This document shows, in pieces, positions 26,162 to 34,543 of a stretch of 54,349 nucleotides of DNA. The stretch is from Caulobacter sp. (GTDB lineage: Bacteria > Pseudomonadota > Alphaproteobacteria > Caulobacterales > Caulobacteraceae). Position 1 is the stretch's first letter. Every line of letters starts with the position of its first letter. The stretch is taken from the NCBI GenBank assembly GCA_030678995.1, contig JAUXTQ010000022.1, positions 1-54,349 on the forward strand, in the 5' to 3' direction. A model generated the notes under the pieces. The model did not search any database, was not told the DNA's origin, and saw only the letters and a list, made by a program, of their open reading frames with translations. The position numbers were made by a program, and so were the translations under genes.

Positions 26162-26715
26162 ACGGTCGCGGACTGCTCTTCGGACTGCTGGCCTCGCTGG
26201 CCCTGAACCTGTTCCTGGTCGGCCTTGGCGTCGGGGCCTGGGCCCTGGGGCCGCGGCTGATGCAGCCCTCGCCGGTGGTAGTCCAGGGGCAGGGGCGCCC
26301 CGCCCTGCCGCTGTGGGCCATCGGCCGGGCCCTGTCGCCGGAATACCGGCCGGCGTTCAACCGCGTCCTGCGTCAGGCCATGCTGGGCACGGTGGGCGAT
26401 GTCCGCGAGGCCCGGGCCATCAAGCGCAAGGCCTTCGACGCTGTTGCCGACGACAGCTTCGACCCGGTGAAGGTCAACGCCGACCTCGCCCGCGCCCGGC
26501 AGCTGGAATTCGGCGCCCGGGACCGGCTGGAGCGGGACGTCATCACCTTCGCCGCCACCCTGCCGCGGGAGGAGCGGGCCAATCTCTCCGAGGCCATGCG
26601 GGCGGCGATGAACCAGCTCATCTCGCAGCGGTTCCAGAACCAGTGGGAGCCGCGCGAGCCCGGTCCGCAGGGACTGGGGCGGACGCCGCCGCCGGAGGGC
26701 GCGCCGCGGCCCTGA
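26158..26715 (+). CDS. Periplasmic heavy-metal-sensor-like protein (CnrX/Spy-like)
   Basis: 185 residues from TTG 26158 overlapping the preceding stop (TTGA). A signal anchor at about 5-27 is followed by a helical periplasmic domain (60-165) with long amphipathic helices of the CnrX/CpxP/Spy kind (FNRVLRQAMLGTVGDVREA; TLPREERANLSEAMRAAMN). The C-terminus is Pro/Arg-rich. The protein probably senses an envelope signal and controls release of the sigma factor through the neighbouring membrane protein. Histidine and methionine ligands expected of a nickel/cobalt site are sparse, so metal sensing is not assured. Confidence 0.75.
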   Translation: MNGRGLLFGLLASLALNLFLVGLGVGAWALGPRLMQPSPVVVQGQGRPALPLWAIGRALSPEYRPAFNRVLRQAMLGTVGDVREARAIKRKAFDAVADDSFDPVKVNADLARARQLEFGARDRLERDVITFAATLPREERANLSEAMRAAMNQLISQRFQNQWEPREPGPQGLGRTPPPEGAPRP

Positions 26716-26788
26716 CATCCTGGCCGGTCTTGCCACCGCCCCCGGGCTGGGGGATTTTGACCGCCAGGGACGGAACGGAGCCGGGACC

Positions 26789-27229
26789 ATGAGACGCGAT
26801 ATCTTGCTAGCCGCCATCGCGGTCGGGACCCTGGCCTGCGCCACCGGGGCGAAGGCCGAGGAGGTCGGTTTCCAGCTGTGCAACCGAACCAACCTGCCGG
26901 CAGTCTACGCCAAGGCGCTGAACGTGGAGGTGACCGGCGCGCCGGGCGCCTATACGGGCAAGGAGCCGCTCATCGAATCCGACGGCTGGTACACCTTGGC
27001 GCCGGGCGAGTGCGACGTGCTGTGGCCGGGCGCGCTGCGGTATCAGTTCTATCTCGTCTACGCAGAGTCCCGCGGATCCAACCGCGTCTGGGAAGGCGAC
27101 AAATCGGTCTGTGTGGAAACGGGCGACTTCAGGATCCAGGCGCCGATGTGTCCCGCAGGCCGCGAACAGCGCGACTTCATCCAGGTCGACACCGGCGACG
27201 TCTACAGCTTCACCTACGAGCTGAGGTGA
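26789..27229 (+). CDS. DUF1036 family secreted protein
   Basis: 146 residues. A signal peptide (MRRDILLAAIAVGTLACATGAKA) precedes a DUF1036-like domain: FQLCNRTNLPAVYAKALN, GWYTLAPGECDVLWPG and a C-terminal cysteine pair in VCVETGDFRIQAPMC. DUF1036 proteins are small exported beta-rich proteins of unknown function, common in alphaproteobacteria. It is 73 bases after the sigma cassette with CGGAG upstream of the ATG, and converges with pleC (4-base gap). Confidence 0.88.
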   Translation: MRRDILLAAIAVGTLACATGAKAEEVGFQLCNRTNLPAVYAKALNVEVTGAPGAYTGKEPLIESDGWYTLAPGECDVLWPGALRYQFYLVYAESRGSNRVWEGDKSVCVETGDFRIQAPMCPAGREQRDFIQVDTGDVYSFTYELR

Positions 27230-27233
27230 CCAG

Positions 27234-29732
27234 TCACGCCGCGATCACGCCCTGCATGCGGCGGATCGGCAGGATGAAGCTGACCGTGGTGCCTTCACCC
27301 GGCCTGCTTTCCAGCTCCAGGACCCCTTCGTGCAGTTCGATCAGGGACTTGGTCAGGGCCAGGCCCAGGCCCGTGCCCTGGGTGGTCTTGCTGTGCTGGC
27401 TTTCGACCTGTTCGAAGGGCTGGGCCAGCCGCGCCAGGTCTTCCTTGCTGATGCCGATGCCGGTGTCGGACACCGAGACCCGCACCCGCTCGCCAAGACT
27501 GTCCTGGCGCACCTCGGCGCGAACCGTGACCCGGCCGCCGCGCGGGGTGAACTTGATGGCGTTGCTGAGCAGGTTGAGCAGCACCTGCTTGACCGCCCGG
27601 TAGTCGGCCTCGATCTCCGGCAGGAAGGGGAAGTCCACCGCCAGGTTCAGCCCGGCCGCCTCGGCGCGGTTGCGCACCAGCCGCACGGCGTCCTCGGTGA
27701 CCTCCTCCAGGTTCAGCGGCTCGAACTTGAGGTTCATCTTGCCGGCCTCGATCTTGGACATGTCGAGGATGTCGTTGATCAGGGCGAGCAGGTGCTGGCC
27801 GCTGTTGTGGATATCGGTGGCGTATTCCTTGTAGCGGGCGTCGCCGAGCGGACCGTACATCTCGGCGATCATGATCTCGGAAAAGCCGTTGACCGCGTTG
27901 AGCGGCGTGCGCAGCTCGTGGGACATGTTGGCCAGGAACTCGCTCTTGGCCTTGTTGGCGGCCTCGGCGCGGACCTTTTCGTTCTCGTACTTGCGGGCCA
28001 GCTCGGCCAGCTGCTCCTGGCTGCGCTCGAGGCTGACCACGGCGTTCTGCAGCTGCTCCTCGTTGAGCCGGCGGGCTTCCTCCTGCAGCTTCACGGCGGT
28101 GATGTCGGTGGCGGTCATCACCAGCCCGCCCTCGGCGGTGCGGCGCTCGGAGATCTGCACCCAGCGGCCGTCCATAAGCTCGGCCTCGCGCAGGCCCCGG
28201 GCGCCATCGGGGCCGTGGATCTCCTGCTTGATGGCCAGCTGCACGAAGCGGTTGACCTGTTCCCGCGCCGCGCCCGGCTTGAGCACCTTGGGCTCCAGGT
28301 TGAAGACGCTGCGATAGTTGCGGTTGCACAGCAGCAGCCGGCCGTGGCGGTCCCACAGGACGAAGGCCTCGGAGACGCTCTCGATGGCGTCGCGCAGGCG
28401 GTTCTCGGCGGCCTGGGCGCGGGCCTGGGCCAGCCGTTCCTCGGTGACGTCCAGGGCCACGCCGGTGATCCGGTCATAGGCGCCGTCGCGGGCCTCGCCC
28501 AGGCCCTGTCCGCGGGCGTCGATCCAGATCGAGCGGCCTCCCTCGCGGGCCGGCACCCGGAACGAGACGTCAAAGGCGCCGAAACTGGCGGCGTGGGCCA
28601 GAGCCTGACGGACCCGCTCGCGATGGTCCGGGGCGACCCGGTCGAGCACTTCCTGTCCGCCGACCACGCCGCCGCCGCCCCAGCCGAAGATTACCCCGGT
28701 GACGTCGGACATGAACACCTGGTCGTTGACCAGGTCCCATTCCCAGATGCCGCAGCGGGCGGCCTCGACAGCCATGCGGAACCGCTGCTCGCTGTCCATG
28801 AAGGCGCGCTGGGCAGCCTCGGCCTTGCGGCTCTGCGAGAACAGCAGCAGCGCCAGCGCGATGCCGATGCCCAGGGGCACCAGCAGCGAGACGACGTTGT
28901 CGATCCGCCCGCTGTTGGCCTCGACCACGTTCGGCGGCGGCGCGGCGGCCAGGGCGATGAGGAAGCCGCCGGCGATCGGATGGCTGGCCACATCGACGGC
29001 GTTGCCGTTGGGCCGGCGACCCCGGACCAGCGCCTGGCCCCGCAGGTCAGAGGGAGTCAGGCCGAAGGCTTCGCGCACCGTGGAGGCCTGGGAGACGCCC
29101 CCGGCGCCGGCGCTGGCCAGCAGCTGACCGTCCGGCGTGGCGATGGCCGTCGAAGTCTGGCCCGGCGGGGGCAGGGGCATGCGGCCCTTGTCCTGGGCGG
29201 CCAGCACCACGGCCCGTCCCGGCACGACCCGCGCGAGATACAGCCGCCGGGGATCGCCGGGCGCCAGGCCGACCCAGAAGCTGCGGCCGGACGCCTCGGC
29301 CAGCCGGGCGGCGCCCTTCCAGTCGGCCCCCTCGGCGCGCCCGGCGACGGCGGCGACGGCGCCGCCGGCGACCACGGCGGTGGCGCTGACGCCCTCGCCG
29401 CCGGCGCGCAGGGCTGTTTCGGCGGCGTCGATGCTGGCGTCATGGTCGCGGTTGAGCAGTTCCACGCCCGCCGCCAGACCGCCGCGACGCAGGGCGATGT
29501 CGGCGTCCAGCCGGGCCGCCAGCACCTGGGCGCTCGCATCCGGTCCGCCGGCGTCGGGGCGGGCGAACCAGCCGTTGGCCGGCCGCAGCACCCCGACCGC
29601 GGCGTAGACCGCCAGCAGGACCAGGGCGGCGAGGATGGCGATGCGGATGAAAGTCCCGGACGGCGCACGGGTCTGCGACGCGGCTAAGGATGGCTCGCCG
29701 GCCTTTCCTGCCTTGCGACGCTTGCCCGCCAA
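27234..29732 (-). CDS. pleC: PleC-like cell-cycle sensor histidine kinase
   Basis: 832 residues. TM1 at about 28-48, a periplasmic Ala/Gly-rich domain, and TM2 at about 275-300 (VVSLLVPLGIGIALALLLF). Two PAS domains (about 315-430 and 440-550), a coiled coil, then the phospho-histidine near residue 605 (NMSHELRTPLNAVNGFSE) and an ATPase domain with NLLSNAIKFTPRGG and DTGIGI. Length, architecture and kinase core match PleC of Caulobacter (842 residues), the phosphatase/kinase for DivK and PleD that controls polar development. The pepN gene nearby also fits my recollection of that locus. DivJ or another paralogue is possible. Four GANTC sites lie upstream. Confidence 0.8.
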   Translation of the reverse strand: MAGKRRKAGKAGEPSLAASQTRAPSGTFIRIAILAALVLLAVYAAVGVLRPANGWFARPDAGGPDASAQVLAARLDADIALRRGGLAAGVELLNRDHDASIDAAETALRAGGEGVSATAVVAGGAVAAVAGRAEGADWKGAARLAEASGRSFWVGLAPGDPRRLYLARVVPGRAVVLAAQDKGRMPLPPPGQTSTAIATPDGQLLASAGAGGVSQASTVREAFGLTPSDLRGQALVRGRRPNGNAVDVASHPIAGGFLIALAAAPPPNVVEANSGRIDNVVSLLVPLGIGIALALLLFSQSRKAEAAQRAFMDSEQRFRMAVEAARCGIWEWDLVNDQVFMSDVTGVIFGWGGGGVVGGQEVLDRVAPDHRERVRQALAHAASFGAFDVSFRVPAREGGRSIWIDARGQGLGEARDGAYDRITGVALDVTEERLAQARAQAAENRLRDAIESVSEAFVLWDRHGRLLLCNRNYRSVFNLEPKVLKPGAAREQVNRFVQLAIKQEIHGPDGARGLREAELMDGRWVQISERRTAEGGLVMTATDITAVKLQEEARRLNEEQLQNAVVSLERSQEQLAELARKYENEKVRAEAANKAKSEFLANMSHELRTPLNAVNGFSEIMIAEMYGPLGDARYKEYATDIHNSGQHLLALINDILDMSKIEAGKMNLKFEPLNLEEVTEDAVRLVRNRAEAAGLNLAVDFPFLPEIEADYRAVKQVLLNLLSNAIKFTPRGGRVTVRAEVRQDSLGERVRVSVSDTGIGISKEDLARLAQPFEQVESQHSKTTQGTGLGLALTKSLIELHEGVLELESRPGEGTTVSFILPIRRMQGVIAA

Positions 29733-29750
29733 TCCCTATCCCCAAAGCCC

Positions 29751-29867
29751 GAGTCAGTCGTCCCCTGAGGGGGGAATCTACGGAAGCGGAGTCACCACGT
29801 CACGGGCCAATCGGGGTTTTGTCCCCAGTCTGAGTCACTCGGCCGCACGGCGTGGTCTTGCGGACTC
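29751..29867. promoter_or_regulatory. Cluster of four GANTC (CcrM-type) sites upstream of pleC
   Basis: GAGTC at 29751, 29789 and 29832 and GACTC at 29863 lie 19-131 bases upstream of the pleC start; three extend to GAGTCA and the fourth to GACTCA. In Caulobacterales the CcrM methylase acts on GANTC, such sites are sparse in the genome, and methylation state controls promoters through GcrA. In random DNA of this composition about one site per 300 bases would be expected. Regulation by methylation is inferred. Confidence 0.5.
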
Positions 29868-29892
29868 ACATCGCGGTCGGGAATTGACTGTC

Positions 29893-30030
29893 TCCCTCCC
29901 CTTTATGGGGAGGGTGGACGGCCGAAGGCCGGACGGGTGGGGAAACAGATCGCCACCCGGATCTATCCAGCACGGCATCCGATTCCCCACCCGGCCCCTT
30001 CGGGACCACCCTCCCCATGAAGGGGAGGGA
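29893..30030. repeat. Palindromic intergenic element, copy A
   Basis: Two long arms, 29893-29944 and 29983-30030, are near-perfect reverse complements, each containing CTCCCC...GGGGAGGGTGG, a GCCGAAGGC or CCCGAAGGGG mini-hairpin and GGGTGGGGAA. About 38 bases separate the arms. The same design occurs at 37684-37809. It resembles the short palindromic elements scattered between Caulobacterales genes. Confidence 0.85.
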
Positions 30031-30093
30031 AGGACGTGCCATTTCATTCGCGGAGGCCTAGACGGGACGGTCAACTGCCGGAGTCTCTCGCCC

Positions 30094-30999
30094 ATGACCG
30101 ACACCGCCCTGTCCCTGCGCCACGCCCTGCTGGCCCTGGCGGTGATGGCGGTATGGGGGTCCAACTTCGTAGTCATCCGGGTCGGGCTCGACCATCTGCC
30201 GCCGCTGCTGTTCGCGACCCTGCGGTTCACCTTCGCCTTCCTGCCCGTGGCCTTCTTCGTCAGGCGGCCCGACGTTCCCTGGCGCAACCTGGCGGCCTAT
30301 GGCGTGCTGATCGGGGCGGGTCAGTTCGGCCTGCTGTTCCTGGCCATGAAGGGCAGCATCTCGCCGGGCCTGGCCTCGCTGGTGGTGCAGACGCAGGTGT
30401 TCTTCACCATCGGCCTGGCCATGCGGCTGACCGGCGAGACGGTGCGACCTTTCCAGTATGTCGCCCTGGCCCTGGCGGCGGCCGGCATCGGGGTGATCAT
30501 CTGGCGGACGGACGCCTCGGCGACGCCGCTGGGCCTGGCCCTGGTGCTGGGCGCGGCCCTCTGCTGGGCCGGGGGCAACCTGGTGGCGCGCCAGACTCCC
30601 GGCGTGAACATGCTCGCCTATGTGGTCTGGGCCAGCGTCTTCGCCATTCCGCCCCTGTTTGGCCTGTCCCTGGTCTTCGAGGGCTGGCCGGCGATCGTCG
30701 ACGGCGTGGCCAGGGCCGACGCCACGACCTGGGCCGCCGTGGCCTGGCAGTCGGTGGGCAACACCATGTTCGGATACGCCGTGTGGGGCTGGCTGCTGGC
30801 CCGCTACCCGGCAGCCACCGTGGCGCCGATGTCCCTGCTGGTGCCGGTGTTCGGCATGGCGGCGTCGGCGGTGATCCTGCTCGAGCCGCTGCCCGGTTGG
30901 AAACTGGCCGCCGCCGGCCTGGTGATGGCGGGCCTGGCGCTGAACACCTTCTGGCCGAGGATCAGCCGCGGCTTCCGCAAGATTCCTCCGGCGGCGTGA
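30094..30999 (+). CDS. EamA/DMT-family metabolite exporter
   Basis: 301 residues from ATG 30094. Ten predicted transmembrane helices form two EamA repeats. The first begins LLALAVMAVWGSNFVVIRVGL, typical of the drug/metabolite transporter superfamily, and the second contains LCWAGGNLVARQTPG. Members export amino acids such as O-acetylserine and cysteine or related small molecules; the substrate cannot be told here. It stands alone: the palindromic element lies upstream and the 28-bp inverted repeat directly downstream, before the convergent pepN gene. Confidence 0.92.
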   Translation: MTDTALSLRHALLALAVMAVWGSNFVVIRVGLDHLPPLLFATLRFTFAFLPVAFFVRRPDVPWRNLAAYGVLIGAGQFGLLFLAMKGSISPGLASLVVQTQVFFTIGLAMRLTGETVRPFQYVALALAAAGIGVIIWRTDASATPLGLALVLGAALCWAGGNLVARQTPGVNMLAYVVWASVFAIPPLFGLSLVFEGWPAIVDGVARADATTWAAVAWQSVGNTMFGYAVWGWLLARYPAATVAPMSLLVPVFGMAASAVILLEPLPGWKLAAAGLVMAGLALNTFWPRISRGFRKIPPAA

Positions 31000-31003
31000 C
31001 CGC

Positions 31004-31083
31004 GAAATCAGGGGACAGCTTACTCATTTCCTCAGCTCTTCAATCGGCGTTGCGCGGAAATGAGTAAGCTGTCCCCTGATTTC
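31004..31083. repeat. Perfect 28-bp inverted repeat between convergent genes
   Basis: 31004-31031 (begins GAAATCAGGGGACAGCTTAC) is exactly repeated as its reverse complement at 31056-31083, with a 24-base loop. It starts five bases after the EamA stop and ends 12 bases before the pepN stop, so RNA from either side could form the same hairpin. GGGGACAG-type words like this are known from REP-like sequences mobilised by RAYT transposases; none is present here. It may act as a bidirectional terminator. Confidence 0.9.
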
Positions 31084-31094
31084 CCTGATTTCCC

Positions 31095-33674
31095 CTATGC
31101 CAACGCCTTGCTCGCCAGTTCGAACACGTTCTTCGACAGGCCTTCGACCGCCACGATCCGTTCCAGCTGGGCCTTCATCAGGGCGCCGAGTTCGGGCTTG
31201 TAGCGACGCCAGCCGCCCAGGGGTTCCACGAAGCGGGCGGCGGTCATCGGGTTGACCGCGTCGGTGGCGATGATCTGGTCGGCGAGGAAGGCGTAGCCGG
31301 CGCCGGACGGGTCGTGGAACCGGGCCGGGTTGAAGCTGGCGAAGGTCCCCACCAGGGCGCGCAGGCGGTTGGGGTTGCGGCGGTCGAAATCGGGATGGAC
31401 GGTCAGGCCCAGCACCCGGCCCAGCGCCTCCTCCGAGGACTCGCGGGCCTGGATGGCGAACCATTTGTCCAGCACCAGCGGCTCGTCCTTCCAGCGTTTG
31501 TGGAAGGTTTCGAGCGCCGTCTCCCGCGCCTCGCCGCCCATTTCCATCAGGGCCGCCAGGCCGCCGATGGCGTCGGTCATGTTGGCCGCGGTCTCGAAGT
31601 GGCGCGCGGCGATGTCGGCGTTCTCCCCGTGGCGGTCCACCGACAGCAGGTCGAGGGCGGCGTTGCGCAGGGCGCGGCGGCCGGCGGCCTCGGCGCCGGG
31701 CGAGAACGGACCGCTGTCGGCCAGCCCGGCGTGCAGCCGGCGCAGGTCGTCGCCCAGATGCACCGCCAGCCGCGCCCGCAGCAGGTCGCGCGCCTCGTGG
31801 ATCGTCGCCGGATCGGCCGGGCTCATGGCCAGCGACAGATCGGACTCCGAGGGCAGGGCCAGCAGCAGAGCCTTGAAGGCCGGATCGGCCGCCTGGTCGC
31901 CCAGCGCCCGGCCCATGGCTTCGGCGAACCGCTCCTCGGCCACCTCGTCGGGACGGCCGGCGGCGCGCTTGAGGATCAAGTCCTTCGCCAGGCCCTGGCC
32001 GGCCTCCCAGCGGTTGAACAGGTCCGGATCGGCGGCCAGCAGGATGTAGCGGTCCTTTTCCGGCGTGTCGGTGTTCAGGTTCACCGGCGCCGAGAAGCCG
32101 CGAAGGGGGGAGATCACCGGCCGGGCGGGCGCCGGCAGGCTGATGGTCCGCTCGGCCTCCTCGAGGATGACCAGGCACTCCTCGCCCATCGGCCGGCCGT
32201 CGTCGTGCAGCAGGCCCAGCCGCACCGGGATCGGCAGGGCGACCTTGTCCGGCTGGCCAGGCGTCGGGGCCGTCTTCTGGCGCAGGGTGATGGCCACCGA
32301 CCCCGCCGCCGGGTCATAGACGCTGGTCAGGTCCACCGCCGGGGTGCCGGCCTGCTCGTACCACTGGAAGAAGGCGCCCAGATCGCGGCCGGAGGCGTCG
32401 GCGAAGCACTGGATGAAGGCCTCGACCGTGGTCGCCTCGCCGTCGTGGCGGGTGAAGTAGAGGTCCATCCCCTCCCGGAAAGCGTCCGCCCCCAGCAGGG
32501 TCTTGAGCATGCGGATGACCTCGCTGCCCTTCTCGTAGATGGTCGCGGTGTAGAAGTTGTCGATCTTCAGATAGCTCGACGGCCGCACCGGGTGGGCGAG
32601 GGGGCCAGCGTCCTCGGAGAACTGCCGCGCGCGCAAGGCCCGCACGTCCTTGATCCGCTGCACTGCCTCGCCACGCATGTCGCCGCTGAAGGACTGGTCG
32701 CGGAACACCGTCAGGCCCTCCTTCAGGCACAGCTGGAACCAGTCGCGGCAGGTGATCCGGTCGCCGGTCCAGTTGTGGAAATACTCGTGGGCCACGACGC
32801 TTTCGATGCGCTCGTAGTCCATGTCCGTGGCGGTGGCGGAATCGGCCAGCAGCAGGGCCGAGTTGAAGATGTTGAGGCCCTTGTTCTCCATGGCGCCGAA
32901 GTTGAAGTCGCGCACCGCGACGATCATGAACAGGTCCAGGTCGTACTCGCGGCCGAAGGCTTCCTCGTCCCACTTCATCGCCCGCTTGAGGCTGTCCATG
33001 GCGTATTCGGCGCGCGCCGACATGCCCGGGTCGACATAGATGCGCAGGTCGATGGTCCGGCCGCTCATGGTGACGAAGCTGTCGGCCAGTTCGTCCAGCT
33101 CGCCGGCCACCAGGGCGAACAGGTAGCAGGGCTTGGGGAAGGGGTCGTTCCACACCGCGTAGTGGCGGCCGCCGGGCAGGGGGCCGCCTTCCACCAGATT
33201 GCCGTTGGCCAGCAGGCGGTGGAACGCCGCGTCGGCCTCCATCCGCACGGTGTAGCGGCTGAGCACGTCGGGCCGGTCGAGGAACCAGGTGATGCGCCGG
33301 AAGCCCTCGGCCTCGCACTGGGTGCAGAACCGGCCGCCGGACATGTACAGGCCCATCAGCGCGGTGTTGGCTTTGGGGTCGATCTGGACCTCGGTCTCCA
33401 GCACGAAGGCGTCCGGCAGGCCCGTCAGCGTCAGGGTCTCGGCGGTCGTCTCGTGGGCATGGTCGCCGCCGTCGACCTTGACCGAGAGGGTCTTCAGGCC
33501 ATCGCCATCCAGCACCAGCGGGTCGGCATGGTCGCCGTTGCGCCGCACGGTCAGCCGGGCCTTCACCCGGGTGGCCGAGGGGACCAGCGCGAAGTCCAGC
33601 TGGACCTCGTCGATCAGGTAGGCGGGCGGCCGGTATTCGGCCAGGCGGACGGGTTGGGGCGTTTCTGTGCGCAT
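31095..33674 (-). CDS. pepN: Aminopeptidase N (M1 metallopeptidase)
   Basis: 859 residues, full length for bacterial PepN. The substrate-recognition motif FGAMENKGLNIFN is near residue 258. The zinc site HEYFHNWTGDRIT near residue 294 has its third ligand Glu about 18 residues on (CLKEGLTV). The N-terminal beta domain and C-terminal helical domain are both complete. It removes N-terminal residues from peptides in the cytoplasm. ATG at 33674. It converges with the EamA gene across a 28-bp inverted repeat and is followed upstream by Tad pseudopilin genes on the same strand (42-base gap). Confidence 0.96.
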   Translation of the reverse strand: MRTETPQPVRLAEYRPPAYLIDEVQLDFALVPSATRVKARLTVRRNGDHADPLVLDGDGLKTLSVKVDGGDHAHETTAETLTLTGLPDAFVLETEVQIDPKANTALMGLYMSGGRFCTQCEAEGFRRITWFLDRPDVLSRYTVRMEADAAFHRLLANGNLVEGGPLPGGRHYAVWNDPFPKPCYLFALVAGELDELADSFVTMSGRTIDLRIYVDPGMSARAEYAMDSLKRAMKWDEEAFGREYDLDLFMIVAVRDFNFGAMENKGLNIFNSALLLADSATATDMDYERIESVVAHEYFHNWTGDRITCRDWFQLCLKEGLTVFRDQSFSGDMRGEAVQRIKDVRALRARQFSEDAGPLAHPVRPSSYLKIDNFYTATIYEKGSEVIRMLKTLLGADAFREGMDLYFTRHDGEATTVEAFIQCFADASGRDLGAFFQWYEQAGTPAVDLTSVYDPAAGSVAITLRQKTAPTPGQPDKVALPIPVRLGLLHDDGRPMGEECLVILEEAERTISLPAPARPVISPLRGFSAPVNLNTDTPEKDRYILLAADPDLFNRWEAGQGLAKDLILKRAAGRPDEVAEERFAEAMGRALGDQAADPAFKALLLALPSESDLSLAMSPADPATIHEARDLLRARLAVHLGDDLRRLHAGLADSGPFSPGAEAAGRRALRNAALDLLSVDRHGENADIAARHFETAANMTDAIGGLAALMEMGGEARETALETFHKRWKDEPLVLDKWFAIQARESSEEALGRVLGLTVHPDFDRRNPNRLRALVGTFASFNPARFHDPSGAGYAFLADQIIATDAVNPMTAARFVEPLGGWRRYKPELGALMKAQLERIVAVEGLSKNVFELASKALA

Positions 33675-33716
33675 GGCGGATATCTAACGTTGCCAGGCGC
33701 GCCGCGCCACCCGCGG

Positions 33717-34121
33717 CTACTCGCGCAGTGGCGCCAGCAGGCTGGAGTCGAAGTTGAGCACCGCGTCGTCGAGGAACGGCGTCTGGATCGTGTAGGCGTA
33801 GGTCCAGGTGATCCGCGCGACGTGGGTCGAGGCCCCGAAGGTCTCGGTGGTCATGGCCAGGTCGACATCCTCGATCTCCGCCCCGTTCAGGCGTTCGGCG
33901 ACGGCGGCGCGCAGGTCCTCGAGGCTGGTGTCCGGTTCCACGATCAGGAGCCGGCTGGCCCGCTGGACGGCGTAGCGCACCTCGTTGCCGCAGTAGATCG
34001 CCCAGCCGTAGTTGAAGATGCCGAACACCAGGGCGACGAACATCGGCATAACCAGCGCCAGCTCGACCGCTGTCGCGCCCGACTCGCAACGGCGCCAACC
34101 GGGTCGGCGGAGCGCCTTCAA
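33717..34121 (-). CDS. TadE-like pseudopilin (first)
   Basis: 134 residues from TTG 34121, which overlaps the stop of the preceding gene (TTGA); the frame is open further upstream, inside that gene. Cys-Glu-Ser-Gly-Ala-Thr-Ala-Val-Glu-Leu-Ala-Leu leads into a transmembrane helix (about 18-40), the TadE N-terminal pattern with the conserved Glu after a Gly. The rest is an extracellular alpha/beta domain. TadE-like minor pilins are cleaved by a prepilin peptidase and help assemble Flp pili. It is the last of three coupled genes. The core tad secretion genes are not in this window. Confidence 0.85.
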   Translation of the reverse strand: MKALRRPGWRRCESGATAVELALVMPMFVALVFGIFNYGWAIYCGNEVRYAVQRASRLLIVEPDTSLEDLRAAVAERLNGAEIEDVDLAMTTETFGASTHVARITWTYAYTIQTPFLDDAVLNFDSSLLAPLRE

Positions 34122-34543
34122 CGGGTCCGCACCAGTTGCGAACTGGTCAGCGTCTGGTCTCCCAGCGGGCCAGTGTAGGGGGTAGCCGCGTCGATCCTGG
34201 TGAACGTCTCCGGGTAATCCCCGTCGGTGCAGATCGTCGAACAGCTGTGCTGGGCGGAGCCGCAGCGGCACCACTGGCTGACCTGGACCGACGATCCGTC
34301 GGCCTTGCCGTTCCAGGCTTCGAGGGTGAGGTCGCGAACAGCCTCCATGTCCGCGTCGGTGGTCATGATCAGCTGGGCGCCGGCGCTCACGGCCTTGCGC
34401 ATCACATGGTGCTGGTAGATGGCCTCGGACGAGGCTGAAATGCCCAGGACGACGGCGATCAGAAGCGGCGCCACGAGGCCGAATTCCACGGCCGCGCCGC
34501 CCGACCGGTCTCTCGCGAACGTCCGCATGAACAGCCCCTGCAT
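34118..34543 (-). CDS. TadE-like pseudopilin (second)
   Basis: 141 residues from ATG 34543, overlapping the TAA of the preceding gene by one base (TAATG); an internal ATG at 34528 would also serve. RDRSGGAAVEFGLVAPLLIAVV is the TadE-type start: Gly-Gly before the hydrophobic helix with Glu at position +5. Four or more cysteines cluster near the C-terminus (WCRCGSAQHSCSTIC), suggesting disulfides or a metal site in the exported domain. It sits between the TadG-like and the first TadE-like gene. Confidence 0.85.
   Translation of the reverse strand: MQGLFMRTFARDRSGGAAVEFGLVAPLLIAVVLGISASSEAIYQHHVMRKAVSAGAQLIMTTDADMEAVRDLTLEAWNGKADGSSVQVSQWCRCGSAQHSCSTICTDGDYPETFTRIDAATPYTGPLGDQTLTSSQLVRTR

Larger units (their letters stand above)
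29733..30093. other. 361-base non-coding region between pleC and the EamA gene
   Basis: This divergent intergenic region holds two separable parts: next to pleC, a 117-base stretch with four GANTC sites (29751-29867); next to the transporter gene, a palindromic element (29893-30030). The remaining 63 bases before the EamA start show no feature I recognise apart from GCGGAGG (30047-30053). No conserved small ORF or RNA gene was seen. Confidence 0.7.

Noticed and set aside
27330..29687. 785-codon open frame opposite pleC
   Set aside because: Sequence is repetitive Gly/Gln/Leu-rich shadow; the opposite strand encodes a full histidine kinase.
29733..30093. CtrA binding site (TTAA-N7-TTAA) upstream of pleC
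   Set aside because: No TTAA pair with the right spacing was found; only GANTC sites stand out.
31314..34178. 954-codon open frame opposite pepN and the TadE genes
   Set aside because: No recognisable domain; it is antisense to pepN, which has clear catalytic motifs.
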